Assembly: GCA_947172415.1 (NCBI GenBank)
Contig: OX359196.1
Coordinates: forward strand, 6,573,901-6,637,900
Reading direction: 5' to 3'
Source of the DNA: Chondrosia reniformis
Lineage: Eukaryota > Porifera > Demospongiae > Chondrillida > Chondrillidae
Length of the DNA stretch: 64,000 nucleotides
The notes below the pieces were generated by a model. That model was not told where the DNA came from, did no database searches, and worked only from the letters and a program-made list of their open reading frames with translations. The position numbers and the translations under genes were made by a program. The stretch's first letter is position 1, and each line of letters begins with the position of its first letter. Below, piece after piece: positions 22,501 through 35,229 of this stretch.

Positions 22501-25500
22501 GTTTCAATTTATAAATTGTTCAAAGCACATTTAAAATTTATTTTGCTCAAAGTAGATGAAAGATTGAATTTTGAATGTCGAAACTTATTTCATCTTTACC
22601 ATTGTATGAAGAGGTTGCGCATCTATTTAGTCCGTTGGCTCAAGCACAAATCTATCAACATACCTACGTACTTACATATGAGCTAGAGTTCTGCTTTACA
22701 TTGCTGTGATACACATTTCAAAGGCACCGATTGAATATAGTTAGTGTCTCCTTTCCTATGATTAACCTCAGACGTTTTGTCATGGTCTCAGCTTTCAAAT
22801 AAGGCATGGCACAGCAATTCTTCCACGGCATTTTCCTGCCTCAAATTCCTCTCTACTACACTCTATTCTCATTGAGTGTACGTAGGAACTGAAGCTGAAG
22901 GACACTTCAGTTGTCCCTTGATACTGTATATTCTGTAAAAGGTGAATCTTGAAATTGATTTACTATTATGATCAACTGAAAGATGGCCAATTTCAAAGTA
23001 CGTATCCTAACTGGTTTACTTCTAAAGAATAAGGATTTCTTCTAACTGCGTTGAACTTACTTCTATACCTACGTATCTATACTCAACAGTACCGTCCTGT
23101 GAGCCTATTTTGTTACGTATATCTGCTGCTATACTACGTATGTCCATCACATACGTATGTATGTATAATCTTACTTACTTTTATGTAAGTAACTATTCAA
23201 CTGCATTGTAATTCTACATATTGTAATATGATGAACTTCAAAAATAACTATTGTGTATTTTAGGCTGTAAAGCTAGATTCCACATTTGTGGATGCCTATG
23301 TCAATCTTGGTAATGTATTGAAAGAAGCAAGAATATTTGAGAGGTACATACACACGAATACTGAATGTACGTACATACGTACACATGAATACTGAATGTC
23401 AGCTTGTTGATGTAAGTAGATGTGTAATGTAGATACATATACTGTATATGTAATATGGTAGGTGTATGTACTGAATGTCACATCTATGGGACTAATGTTT
23501 CATTTTACCCTATTAATGATCCTAGTCATTCAGAACAGTACATATATATGATATATGTGATATATCATGTATGATAGATCACACTTCCTCAGTTATACAA
23601 TGCAACTTATAAATAAATTAGCCTTACAAGATTGGACCTTAAGACTAGACACTATAGACAAAAATAGTAGATCTGGGGGCAGGTTAGCTGACTACAGGCT
23701 CATTAAGAGAACGCCCTCAACTGATGACTATATAAGGACTGGTAATTTTGATAAAAGGAGAGTCCTGGCAGCCCTGAGGTGTGGGTGCCTCCCTCTCGAA
23801 ATTGAGAAGGGCAGATTGAGACACCCTAAGGTTGATCTGGAGAGCAGGATTTGCCAGCTGTGTAACTGTGGTGCAATAGAGGACTCCACTCATTTTATTA
23901 CAACCTGTCCAGCTTTCAATCATTATATTATTATTATGTATCTAGGTACCATCTTTTTGGGAATAATTTTTATGTCAACATGTTTGCATTTAATCAGATA
24001 AACATTAATGTTTTCACTTTAAGCTAAATACACTTTTGGGCTGTTTGACTTTAGGAAAAACTTGGCAATTTAAGTAATTAAATAATATATATAAGATAAA
24101 TACATATAGAACTCTTTGCCTGAAATTATACTCTCTCCTGAGCATAGGAGGCAAAAATTTAAAAATGTATGTTACTACTTGTTTATTAATTCTGTTATCC
24201 AGGGCTGTGGTAGCATACTTGAGAGCCCTCACGATCAGCCCTAATCATGCCATAGTTCATGGAAACCTGGCCTGTGTGTATTATGAGCAAGGTCTAACAG
24301 AACTGGCTATTGACACTTACAGACGTGCCATTGAGCTCCAGCCAAACTTCCCTGATGCCTACTGCAACCTGGCCAATGCTCTGAAAGAGCAATCAAAGGT
24401 GGCAGAGGCAGAGGAGTGTTACTGCACTGCGTTGAAATTGTCACCCACTCATGCTGACTCCATGAATAATCTAGCAAATATTAAGAGGGAGCAGGGGAAG
24501 ATTGAGGAAGCAATTGCCTTGTACAAGAAGGCTCTTGAGGTTAACACCTTAGTTCCTACATTGCAAGTGTCTTCTTGGCACTTATATGTGTATGGCTTGG
24601 GAATACGCACAACCAGATGTTATTTGTTGCGTGAATATAGCAAGTGACAACTTAATTTTTGTACATGCAGATTGTACCAGATTTTGCAGCTGCTCACTCA
24701 AACCTTGCCAGCATTTTACAGATGCAAGGGAAATTGCAAGAGGCCTTAACTCATTACAAAGAAGCAATCAGGTACGTATTAACTTGTGTCAGTATGTGTG
24801 AGAAGTGTTATTATGATCCTGCATCATTTAGAATTCAACCCGCCTTTGCTGACGCTTACAGTAATATGGGCAACACATTGAAAGAGATTGGTGATGTGCA
24901 AGGTGCTATTCAGTGCTATTCAAGAGCCATTCAAATAAACCCCGCCTTTGCTGATGCCCACTCTAATTTGGCTTCAGTGCACAAAGACTCGGGCAATATC
25001 CCCGAAGCTATATCATCATACAAGATGGCTCTAAAATTGAAACCAAACTTTCCAGATGCATACTGTAACCTTGCTCACTGTTTACAAGTGAGTCATGTTA
25101 CACTATATGACTAGACCTTACGGTGTGGAATACCTACACACAAACAGACCCGCTGTACCAGTCTAAAGGGACCCCTAAAGTAAAACATGACTGAATGTAC
25201 GTAGTTTCTCTTGCCTTTGGTTGTGCATGGTATGGGGGGGTAGGTGTGGATGTTCCTAAAATATCAGGTATATATTTTCAGGTTCATTAACAGCTAATTC
25301 TCAATTATTAACATATGTATGCATGTACTATAAATGTCTGTCATTACATATTTGTATGTATGGGTATGTGTGGAGAGAGGATATAGTCTTTATGAATGCA
25401 AATGCTGCTTATAGCATGTGTGCAAATGCATTTATCCCATCATTATAAGTACCTCATCACAGCTACGTATGTACATACGTATGTATTAGTTAAGGGACCA

Positions 25501-28136
25501 GATGTACATATTCTCATATTGCTTCTCGCTGTGTGTGTACATTTGTAGATTGTGTGTGATTGGAAGGACTATGATACGAGGATGCAGAAGATTGTGCTCA
25601 TAGTTGCTGAACAGTTGACCAAGAACAGGCTGCCTTCAGTCCATCCGCACCACAGCATGCTATACCCGCTCAGCCATGAACTGCGGAAGGGAATAGCTGC
25701 AAGACATGCCCAACTCTGCATTGAAAAGGCTAGTCAAGTACACCAATCTCGTCATTTTTATTAGCTCTTAAATGTTGCACTCTTGCTTACAACAGATCCT
25801 TAAACTGTCAGTGTTAATCTTTCTACTCACGTTTGCTTGTGTATATGCATAGGTTGCTATGTTGAAGAAGGCCCCATACAGGTACCCCTCGGATCTCTCA
25901 GCCAGTAGCGGGAGGCTAAGAATTGGTTATGTCTCTTCCGATTTCTGCAACCACCCAACATCTCACCTGATGCAGAGTGTTCCAGGATTTCACAGCAGGA
26001 GCAATGTGGAAATATTCTGCTATTCTCTCACGCCTACTGATAATTCATCCTTCAGGAAGAAGATTGAGTCTGAGACAGAGCATTTTGTGGACCTTTCCAA
26101 GGTACGCTGAAACTCTGGTTGCAAACCTTGTGTCTACATGTGTTCTTCTTATGGCTTCATTTCTTTGATGTACTTACCACAAGCACTTGTTTACTGTGTA
26201 TGCATCTGTTTACAGTTATGTAGCTAGCTTAGCACCTTTAATGCAATTATTGTGTGCATACATAGGTTATAGACAATTATGTAAGTACCTATGTTATGGT
26301 GTTAACATTAAGCCAAGCTTGCTCGATTTCACAGAGTACCTATTGGGAGTGCATATACGTACATATGTGCTAAGCTAATTGTGCTCTACATATTCATTTG
26401 GCTCAAATAGTGATTTTTATGATTAAACTAGTTCAAGAGCTCACTCGTGTTTGTAGGTGCCAGATAATGGACAAGCTGCAGATCGTATCAATGCTGACGG
26501 TATTCACATTTTGGTCAACATGAACGGCTACACCAAAGGAGCCAGAAATGAGCTTTTTGCACTGAAACCAGCTCCAGTACAGGTCATGTGGCTGGGCTAT
26601 CCAGGGACAAGTGGCGCCTCCTACATGGATTACATCATCACAGACAAGGTGGTTTCCCCACTGGAGCTAGCAGACCAGTATTCAGAGAAGCTGGCCTACA
26701 TGCCCAATTCATTCTTTGTGGGTGATCACAGATATATGTTTCCCCATCTGCTCAAATCTGGAGAAGGTACCTCAGATCTTAAGGCCATTACAGCCATTGA
26801 TTGCCAAGCTGGGGTGATAAAGATTAAGGGACAGCTGCAACGACCCATGAATTCGTCACTAGTAAACCACATCAGAACACAGCAGGCTGCCCAACTCCAA
26901 GTAACTCAGGTAAGTCTCGTACATCTGATTAAGGATCCCCTGGGAACCTCCTAACATAATTATACACCCATGTGTACGTACATATGCTTTTATTTAATTT
27001 TGAGCATTGTTGGCTGTTTGTCTCCCCCTGCTGATGATGTGGTGATTCCTTCCTTTGCCTGCAGATGGGAATCCAGCAGCAGCTGTTACAACTCTCTCTT
27101 CAACAACAACAGCAACTTCTAACTCACCAACTTCTCTATCAGCAGCACTTGCAGCAAGTGCCATCTGTCCAGCTCCAGAAATCTAGTATACTGTCTTACC
27201 AACCCGTGGTGAGTCTCCCAAAGGTCCTCCCACCTAGCCAGCTCCCCCAGACCAATTCCAATAACAACAATAACAACAACCAAGACCAACAACTGCCACT
27301 TGTGTATGACTTGCCACTCACAACCAGGACCCAGTATGGCCTGCCAGAAAATGTCATTGTCTTCTGCAATTTCAACCAGCTCTACAAGATTGACCCAGCA
27401 ACACTACACTCTTGGGCACAGATCCTCAAGCGAGTCCCAAGCTCTGTACTTTGGTTGCTCAGATTTCCGGCAGCAGGAGAGGCCAACGTTTGCCAGCTTG
27501 TGGTTGAGGAAGGATTGGAGCAGAACAGAGTCATATTCTCAGCAGTAGCCCCAAAAGAGGAGCACATCAGAAGAGGCAGGCTTGCAGACTTGTGTCTGGA
27601 CACACCCCTCTGCAACGGCCACACAACTGGAATGGATGTCTTATGGGCAGGAACCCCGGTCCTTACTCTGCCCTTAGAAACACTGGCTTCTCGAGTTGCC
27701 TCCTCTCAAATTTCAGCTCTAGGCATACCAGAACTTGTTGCTAAAGACAGAGACGACTATGTTGAGAAAGCAGTCTTTTATGGAAACAATCCATTGGTGT
27801 AAGTCTTTCTCTACATGTGTGTGTGTGTATTTCTACTGGTTGTTTGAAAGTTGTAGACTTTGAACAATGCATAACTTGTCTCTCCAATTTATTATATATA
27901 TTGCAAGTTCCTTTCTGCTTAACGGATAGCTAACCTAGGAAGCATTGGCAGCAATCGTTATGCTAAACTGATTTTTATGTAGATTGGAGAACTTGAAGCA
28001 GAAGGTACGAGAATTCAGAATTTCTTCTTCACTCTTTGATACCAAGTTGTACACTGAAAATTTAGAGAAAGTTTTTTATGCCATGTGGAGTCGGCACGCC
28101 AAGGGCCTACCTCCGGATCACCTAACTGACTATTAA
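19511..28136 (+). CDS. OGT: O-GlcNAc transferase OGT
   Basis: Adds single N-acetylglucosamine residues to Ser/Thr of nuclear and cytosolic proteins. Fourteen exons (19511-19622, 19704-19848, 19939-20182, 20574-20642, 22089-22205, 23264-23343, 24203-24539, 24671-24771, 24832-25087, 25549-25737, 25853-26101, 26457-26909, 27065-27798, 27983-28136) total 3240 bases, 1079 residues; human ncOGT has 1046. About a dozen TPRs run from ELAHREYQ to [13 protein letters not shown]. The GT41 catalytic half retains HPTSHLMQS (with the catalytic-region His), [23 protein letters not shown], the UDP-binding [10 protein letters not shown] (conserved Lys) and [16 protein letters not shown]. The intervening domain between [10 protein letters not shown] and [10 protein letters not shown] is diverged and carries a Gln/Asn-rich low-complexity segment absent from vertebrates. 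Intron 4 (20643-22088) has G-rich imperfect repeats near 20675-20775 and otherwise nothing clear; intron 6 holds a LINE fragment. A CCAAT motif lies at 19389-19393, upstream of the start. Confidence 0.97.
23567..24001 (+). mobile_element. Truncated non-LTR retrotransposon (RT C-terminal end) in OGT intron 6
   Basis: An open frame of about 144 codons inside the intron between OGT exons 6 and 7 reads like the end of a LINE reverse-transcriptase ORF. It contains a basic stretch with [19 protein letters not shown], followed by a Cys/His cluster [17 protein letters not shown] and CPAF, the zf-RVT type zinc motif found after the RT domain in many animal non-LTR elements. Everything upstream (endonuclease, RT palm) is missing, so it is a dead 5'-truncated copy. 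It is in the same orientation as OGT. No poly-A tail or target-site duplication was identified. From about 23925 the frame runs into AT-rich non-coding sequence. Confidence 0.75.
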
Positions 28137-28582
28137 ACTCTCATCCATATAATATAAATCCATGTCCTCTGCACTGTTGTATTTTTTTCACCTTTACACG
28201 ATAAACACATTCATTGTTTGTTTAAGTTGCGCAACTTTACGATCAGGAGGAATGATCGATGCAGGTTGACAGTGGTGCTCAATGTATGTCCATAGCCATT
28301 ACCAGCTAACCCTGTAAGCCGAGGTGGAATGGCTGTATCTGGTCTTCTCGTGGACTCAGTTTCAAAGTCAGTACGAGAGCCAGATGTCTATATAATCTTT
28401 AATTTTTCATAACCACGGGCCCAGTAATGATATAGTTGAGAGACGTCGATCTCCATAGTGTTAAAAGTAAAAACAAAGACGAATCTATATAAATATCTAT
28501 ATAAATAATAAATTCAGTTAGTGGACTTCTGTAGATAGTCTGGCACTTTAGACGTGTGGATTTAAATGTCTGCAGTGAGAGC
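28137..28582. other. Intergenic OGT / INTU
   Basis: 446 bases holding the OGT 3' UTR and the INTU promoter and 5' UTR, both on the plus strand. A possible poly-A signal variant (ATAAAC) occurs near 28201. Nothing else stands out. Confidence 0.5.
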
Positions 28583-31500
28583 ATGAGTCAAGACCCTGAT
28601 ACTGGAGGAGTATTCCATGTGGAGATAATGGAGGATCACAAAGATGAAGCTTTCCCTTACTGCATTCATTCACCGAAGGCTAAGGATGAAAATGCTGTTA
28701 AAAGCAAAAGAAGATCTTTCCTTGAGTACAAATTGGCTGGTAAAGTCTTCAGACGAAGTAGATCTGTTGACTCAGATAATCTCCAAGATTCTCACTCAGT
28801 GTACAAGAAAGCAAGTGAAGAAGAACACAAAGATCCTCACTCAGTGTACAAGAAAGCAAGTGAAGAAGAACACAAAGATTCCGTTCAGTCTGGCGAAGGG
28901 GCTCTAGGAGTAACATCCGTCTCTGCTCACAAGACTAGTGTGGTGTCTGAACTGCTGCGAGTGTCAGGTAGATCTACACACTACAGATGGAGGGATTACT
29001 CTACTCTGTGTTATGGTGTAATGTACCTAACACGGGATGTACCCGAAGAATCCAACAATCAGGTAGGAACAAATTTGTGGGTTTCAATTATGATTTTCTT
29101 TTCCCTCTTTTTTTCTGCTATTGTAATAACAGTATAGTGATATTTTACATGTCCATTCATCTTACTGAGTATTCCATTGCAAATATTTTATGTACATATA
29201 TGTGTGTATTAGTTAATGTAATGATCCTGTAACAGACCACCTATAATGTACTGTGGCGTTTTGTCTATATACAGGATATACTGTTCCATTTCCCAAAGGA
29301 TAATAATGATCTGAATAGCATATTACTGCAATTGAGGGGTGTGTTTGTAACATTAACAGATGTCATGAAAGACATTGTACGGTCCAACTCTTCTATGTAA
29401 GTAGGTACAATGAATATGCCGTCTTGGGTTCGGTAACCATATAAGGCCATCAGTAGGAAACAAATATTTTATGTAGAACGACTATTTCAGTTGAAGGTAA
29501 TTTGATTAATGTTGGCTGTCTGCAGTTTGGTCAAGAAGTCTTCACCCTGACGTTACCAGTTGCCAAGATACCACTGGATCACTTTAAACAAGTTTTAAGT
29601 GAAGTCAACGAGTTGCTATGTTTCTTATATGGATCACTTCAAAAGTATGAGCTGAATGACATCTTATCCGAATCCTAATTGATTATCTTATAATATTTGC
29701 TATACATACGTACATATACCCTGGAGACCATTTATATTTCCTAGAGCATTCACTTCAGAGAAGAACCATTCCTACTTGAATGAACTCTTTTCTGTGACCT
29801 TTGAGAGGTTGTTAGGCTCTTCATTGGATGGAGTTGGTATAAGCCAATCAGATTTGGAGACAGTTACGCCCACATGTCCACTCCCAACAAATTTCAAAGT
29901 ACAAAAACAAGCAATTGAACTCAAAATTTGTTCAAGTATAGATTTTGTACCCAAGAATATGGAAGGACTCTCTAATTAGAAAGGATGGCACTAGGTTCAA
30001 ATATGTAATATAATGTTGTTGCTTGTGTATGTAAAGGTATCAATTATATGTTGCATTACTCAAATTTTATTTGCATATTTTATATGTATACGTAGTACGT
30101 ATATGTGTATATACAGGTCAGCATGAGCTCCTTGCTGAAGAATGCACTACATCTTTCAACTCAGAAATTGGAAGAAGATACACACATACAAAGTTCTGCT
30201 CTCTTTTATAAGGTCTGGTTTTATCCCACAGAACAGTCAAACCCACACTGCATATAATTACTACTGATGCAGTATGTATACTCAAACATATACCTACATA
30301 AATATATGTTTTCTCCCATTCTTAGGGATATCATATTAGTAGTTATGGCTTGGAGTCAGAGGATCTGTCTGGGGTGACATTAGTGTTAAAAGCATTTTGT
30401 CTTTTAATTCTAACTAAACTTGAGAAAATCAGTAAAATTTTGATTTGGAGAGAAGTGAGTACATTGCTGTAGTACTGTATATTATTATCTGTATACAAGT
30501 AGAAATGGAGGTAAGAATAAGGTCTGGTAAGGTGAGACTACATCCATTTCAGCTGATCAGTGGTGTCCACTGCATTACAGTCAGTGTTCCCATGTCTCAA
30601 ACATTATTCACTTTCATTGTTTGCTTTTCCCAGAAAGAGCATGACCAGGTCAGCCTAGTTACTACCTACCACATACATCATGTGACCTGGACTTCCTAAT
30701 ATGCATATTATTAAGTACAGTTGGGATTTTTGTATTTCTTAATGAATATTTTTGTGGGTCAAGGAGTGCAATGAGCTCCAGACTTGCCTAAGACACTTAT
30801 TATATATCTTATAGAAACATTTCTACTGTTAAGGTGACAAGCTTGATATCATAGTATGTAGGTATACAGCTTCTTCTAATTTCAATAATATCTGATTATG
30901 AACTGTTAATAAACGCATTTGTGTAGATTTATTCTACTCAGAGGAAGACTATTCTTGAAGAGGTCACTGCAAGAAGATATCTCCTTTTTGTGGGATTGCA
31001 TAGTACCATTCTTTGCATGATAATTGTGGTAAATGGAAATTCATCATACAAGCCTGCATCTCCACCTTCAAGCATTATAAAGGTTGCACAATCTCTCTTG
31101 TCAAAGCTTAGCTCTTCAGGGACCTTTGAACAGTGTTTTGAAAGGTGATTATTTTTAGATGAAGGATTGGCATCTATTCACATCTTCTGGGTTTGTATAT
31201 TCAGTGAAATAGTCTTGTTTATCATGCATTTTTGTAATTTCACAGTTTTTGTGGCTAAATTGGTTTACTTAGCTATAAAATGAATATCTACCCCACATCT
31301 AGGGGGCTAGTCTTAGTGGGAGTCACTATACCAATATGTTAATTGATTTGTTTCATATTTGTGACTGTATTTCACTGAGTCAGCCTAAACTCTTAAAATA
31401 TCATTCAGTCCCCAGTCTTCATTTTTGAAATTCTTCCTCTGATATTTTCCTCTATTTAGTGTTTCAGAATGTGTGCCACTTACTGCAGTTTTTGACAGCT

Positions 31501-32400
31501 TTATGAAGACATTTAGGTCACCTAGCAAGCCTTATTCTTCTCACAAAACTAATAAAGGTTACAAAATTAAGCATTCATCTGCTGAGATTCCTCAATCAGT
31601 TGAATTCAATCAATTGGTGAAGCCACATAGTCAGGTCTTACAAAATGTACAGAGAAAATACAAGTCAGTGACTCTTGCTTATTCACTAGCCTAGCACAAG
31701 CTTGTACTTGCTAGGAAATGTTATTTTGGTATGATATTCATTTGTGTAATAGTGTGAATATAATGTTTGGAATAGATGTGTGATAATCACTGATGCATAA
31801 CACATGCATAACCCATTTTGAACTGTATGTAGGAATTACCTATTGCATTACGTAAGCATAAACAAAATGGATGGTGTGGTAGTTAGTCCCCTGGAACCTG
31901 GTGGTCACAGCCCCTGGTCCCACATGGCATATCACTCTGCCATGCTAAGGAACTTCTCACATATCTGCTTTAGAATTAGGGATGTCTTGAACAATGAAGA
32001 CAATGAGGTAAGAATTTTAGACAAAATATATATGCAGAACCTACAGTACAGTTACTATTAGCATGATTGTTGTATTGTATTGTGTGTAAATTAGTTATCT
32101 GCTAATGAATACGGCATCTTGTACGAGTGCCAAGCTCAAGAGATCTCTGACAAGGGCAAAAAGTCTCATTTAAAAGGCTATTACTGGGTTATAGGGTTAG
32201 TTGTGCAATTGGTTATATGATCTGTGTATATGCTATATATACACATGCATGTTTCTTATATATGTTTGTGTTGCATGTTCAGTCGCAAGGTTATGTCAGA
32301 AGATGGGAGGATTCACGAGGTGTATGTCTGCTACACTGACTCAACATTGCCAAATATTGTGGACATAGCATTTCAACTCAGTAAACTAGCCTTCACTTAG
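28583..32400 (+). CDS. INTU: Inturned homologue (CPLANE subunit), without a PDZ domain
   Basis: In vertebrates INTU works with Fuzzy and WDPCP (CPLANE complex) in ciliogenesis and planar cell polarity; INTU-Fuzzy is a Longin-type exchange factor for Rab23. Eleven exons: 28583-29062, 29275-29396, 29477-29644, 29745-29946, 30117-30212, 30326-30454, 30927-31144, 31460-31663, 31833-32007, 32095-32195 and 32283-32400. They give 670 residues in phase, against about 940 in human. Matching blocks: VMYLTRDVPEES with LFHFPKD and LRGVFVTLTDVM (first Longin-like region), LFYKGYHISSYG (second region), LLHYVSINKMDGVVVSPLE, and the end YGILYECQ, GYYWVIGRKV and VYVCYTDST with DIAFQLSKLAF. The N-terminal ~150 residues are acidic/basic low-complexity with a 15-residue duplication, and the PDZ domain of bilaterian INTU is not seen. 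The donor of exon 4 (at 29946) is the weakest splice call. The start is the first ATG in the open frame. Confidence 0.85.
28786..28880 (+). repeat. 45-bp coding tandem duplication in INTU exon 1
   Basis: Two adjacent, almost identical 45-base units (one C/T difference noticed) encode HSVYKKASEEEHK twice in the N-terminal charged region. The reading frame is kept. The near-identity at nucleotide level points to a recent duplication. Confidence 0.9.
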
Positions 32401-32704
32401 TTACTCATGATGGATACATTATTATGTATTTATTATACTCTGACAGTATATTTTGTAAATATATGTATTTATTATATACTATGTCAGTATATTTTGTAAA
32501 TATATGTATATATAGTCACTGTAACTCATTACCCCAGACTAGCCAAGTAAGGGTCAACAGTAATTGCCTCACAGTCGTCCAAAATGAAAAGAAATCAACA
32601 AAGAAACATAGACAATATACAAAAAATATAAATAATAATGGACATATGCACAGCCCATGAGTGATTTGTTGAATAAAAAGTTGAGTCTTGTAGCAGTTGT
32701 ACTG
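32401..32704. other. Convergent 3' region, INTU / propeller gene
   Basis: 304 bases between two stop codons on opposite strands, so it should hold both 3' ends. It contains a short AT-rich imperfect duplication (two copies of TATATTTTGTAAATATATGTAT at 32447-32510, a run longer than the usual microsatellite). No gene is seen. Confidence 0.5.
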
Positions 32705-34936
32705 TTAGTTGGTGAGAGGCAGAAAATTGGCAGCGGAAGGAGAGACCGCTTCAAGAGTCAACTTGATTGGTGACGTGAAATCCACTCCACTGCTAATGCT
32801 GCAGTTTCTTCTCAGTCCCCTCGGTTTGGAGGGAAGTGAAGGGGTGTCACTAATTGGTGATCTATTAGCAGGCGAAGGTCCAAGACTAGCTGACAACTGT
32901 GGGGAAGCTGGTACAAATATGTAGCTCTTTGAAACTGAACAACCTGGGGTCTTTGGTGACTTCTCTGAATATTCTCCAATGACTAGAATCTCATACTGCA
33001 GCTCCTCTGTTTCTACCACTTGAACATGAATGTCTTTCAGAAGATCAAATTCAAGCCCTTCGGCTGCAGCAAATTTCATTCCTTTCTGTTCTCTTCCATC
33101 TGTTCTTTTCCTAATGTGTTCGAACACCATCAGGTGACCACCATTTGTACCCATAAAGAGATATGGATGAGCATAGGCCATTACAGCAACATTCGTTTCA
33201 GGAATGCATTCTTTTGGCAAAGATAAAGAACTACAGTGGATAAGAAGGAGTATATATCTACTATAAGGCTCACTTGATACACTTTATGGTGTCTGTATAC
33301 ATGAAACTAATTAATAAATTAATAATAAGATGCATGTATATACATCTGAAATAAAAGTAAGTGTTATTTGAAAAACATAACCCTGTATACATGGAACTAG
33401 CCACATTGAATGTTGTTATATTTAACCACAGAATCTAATCTAGAAAACACCCACAAGTATTATACAGGGAAACCTGATGATGTTGCAAACAAACATATTT
33501 TCTCCAGACAACTAGCTCTTGGCAATCAATTACATTAAAACATTTACTACAGCACAGCACTATAATGTATATATCAGCCCTCCAATGTTATGATAGCAGG
33601 CATAAATGTCTGTTAATTGGTACTTTTCAGTTGCTGATAAAGTTACAAATAAAGAGGAAGTTATAATTATAATTATAAATGCTAACAGCATAGGGTATAT
33701 ACAACATCATGTACAGTATATATATATAGTAAACCATGTGTACATTAAGTAGCTATATAGTGAGATAGTAATATTGCCTCACTGTCTACATATGTATGGG
33801 TACCCACATCTGAAAGGTTAAGCTGTAATGTAATGTTGTTTGGAAACACAAAAATGCAAATAAAAATGACAACGAAACGATAACGAAAAGGGATGAAAAT
33901 GTCCTACTTACCAGCTTTTGACATTCGCCTCTAGATCAAAAGTGTCTTTATTCCAAAGGTTAACAACTGATGAAGTTGACAACATACACCATACCCCTAC
34001 TTCAGAATCTTGCAACAATCCTTTGACATCACAGGAGGGCTGTTGGCCTTCAAGAGGGGGAATGATCATCTCATTAATCCTTTTCCATGTATCAGGATTT
34101 AAGACGACAATCCTGTCTCCACAAATACACCAAAATAGTTCATCCTTCTGGTTACTCACACAAGCTATTGCAGAAACAGCATACTGGCTGGGCAAAAGCC
34201 TGGCATTTGGCTGATGTAGGCGAATAACATGCTTCTTCGCCGAGAGTGGCTTAGCGAGACCACCTGAAGAATTGGCTGGTCCTGTAAGGACAACGAGGTA
34301 GCCGTGCGGAGTGCCGACGACTATATCTACTTCCTCTCTTGATTCGCTCTCTCTGTGGACAAGTCTGCTTGAAATACAGACGGCTCTTTCTCGTAGATCA
34401 ATGTACTGGTGATTTAGTAAGTCGTTAGATGATATCTGGTAGTCGAATATGTGAAGCGTCCCTTGATCCGCTCCAAACCAGAGCTGAGAATCACCTACAG
34501 TGTGATGTGAAATAATGCTACTGGTGGCAAAAGCGTAAGGATCTGCCGTTAAACTACAGGCTCCAGTGGCCGACACAGGGATCCGTTCAACATCTCCAGA
34601 GTTAGGAGAATACAGTCCAATGGCAAACCCAGGTCCTCCTACGGCTAGTACCTTTCCAAGAGACGAAACCGGATCATCACTAACACTGGATTGACTCATC
34701 GCGTCCAATTCATCGCAAATCAGGGAGTCACTAGACTGTCCCAAGGTCTTTTGTGGTTCTTGTCTTAAGCAAGGCTTAGGCTTTTCTTTAATTCTGGATA
34801 CCTCTGCTGATTCCGGAGACGTTACACCACTATCTTGTCCGTTTCGATTGAAGTTGGAGAACGGAATAATACCATTCACATGCATACCGTTTACAGCTTT
34901 AATTCCAAAAGACCAATCAGGTTCTTGAAGAGTCAT
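32705..34936 (-). CDS. WD40-like beta-propeller protein, LRRK/ARHGEF10-type
   Basis: Two exons, 34936-33912 and 33230-32705, giving 516 residues in phase. After a low-complexity N-terminus of ~85 residues, the rest reads as repeated propeller blades: VLAVGGPGFAIGLYS, SQLWFGADQGTLHIF, VDIVVGTPHGYLVVLTG, LFWCICGDRIVVLNP, GVWCMLSTSSVVNLWN and PYLFMGTNGGHLMVFEH. The pattern (aromatic-G-T/x-x-x-G, then a hydrophobic strand ending F/L) matches the C-terminal propellers of LRRK and ARHGEF10 proteins better than classical GH-WD repeats. The blade VVGTPHGYLVVLTG closely resembles a blade of the neighbouring Roco protein (VFVGLANGTIVVFTG). The gene is head-to-head with that Roco gene, 293 bases between starts. 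The C-terminal tail is Ser/Pro-rich (SPANRSPISDTPSLPSK) and possibly phosphorylated. No GTPase, kinase or GEF domain is encoded. Function unknown; it could be a regulator or a paralogue derived from a Roco propeller. The intron 33231-33911 holds nothing clear. Confidence 0.78.
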
Positions 34937-35229
34937 ATTTTTGACTTGATTATACGCAGTTTGGAATTGCTAATCATATATACTGTGAAGACCTCTTAAA
35001 TGTACGGCTATGGGTAGAGCCGGTCACGAGTTGCCACACCTATCGTATACCCCAAAACTGCGTAGGCAGCGGAAGTCTGGACCCGAGCGTGTGTTCACAA
35101 TTCTATTGTCGGAACTGAAGCAAATGGCCGACCCTGTATCTGTATCTACTGGTCGACCAATTAATACACTTAGGATCACATGATAAGAAGTGTTCTTTTC
35201 TTCACAGTCTTGTGTGTAGCGAGAAACCG
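34937..35229. promoter_or_regulatory. Bidirectional promoter interval, propeller gene / Roco gene
   Basis: 293 bases between divergent starts. A short ATG frame at 35125 (MADPVSVSTG) could be a first coding exon of the Roco gene if spliced to the acceptor-like TTCACAG at 35201-35207. The simpler reading is that translation begins at the ATG at 35230. Confidence 0.5.

Noticed and set aside
23567-24001. Alternative coding exon of OGT
   Set aside because: The frame encodes a LINE-type zinc motif, and OGT exons 6 and 7 join in phase without it to give the conserved [15 protein letters not shown].
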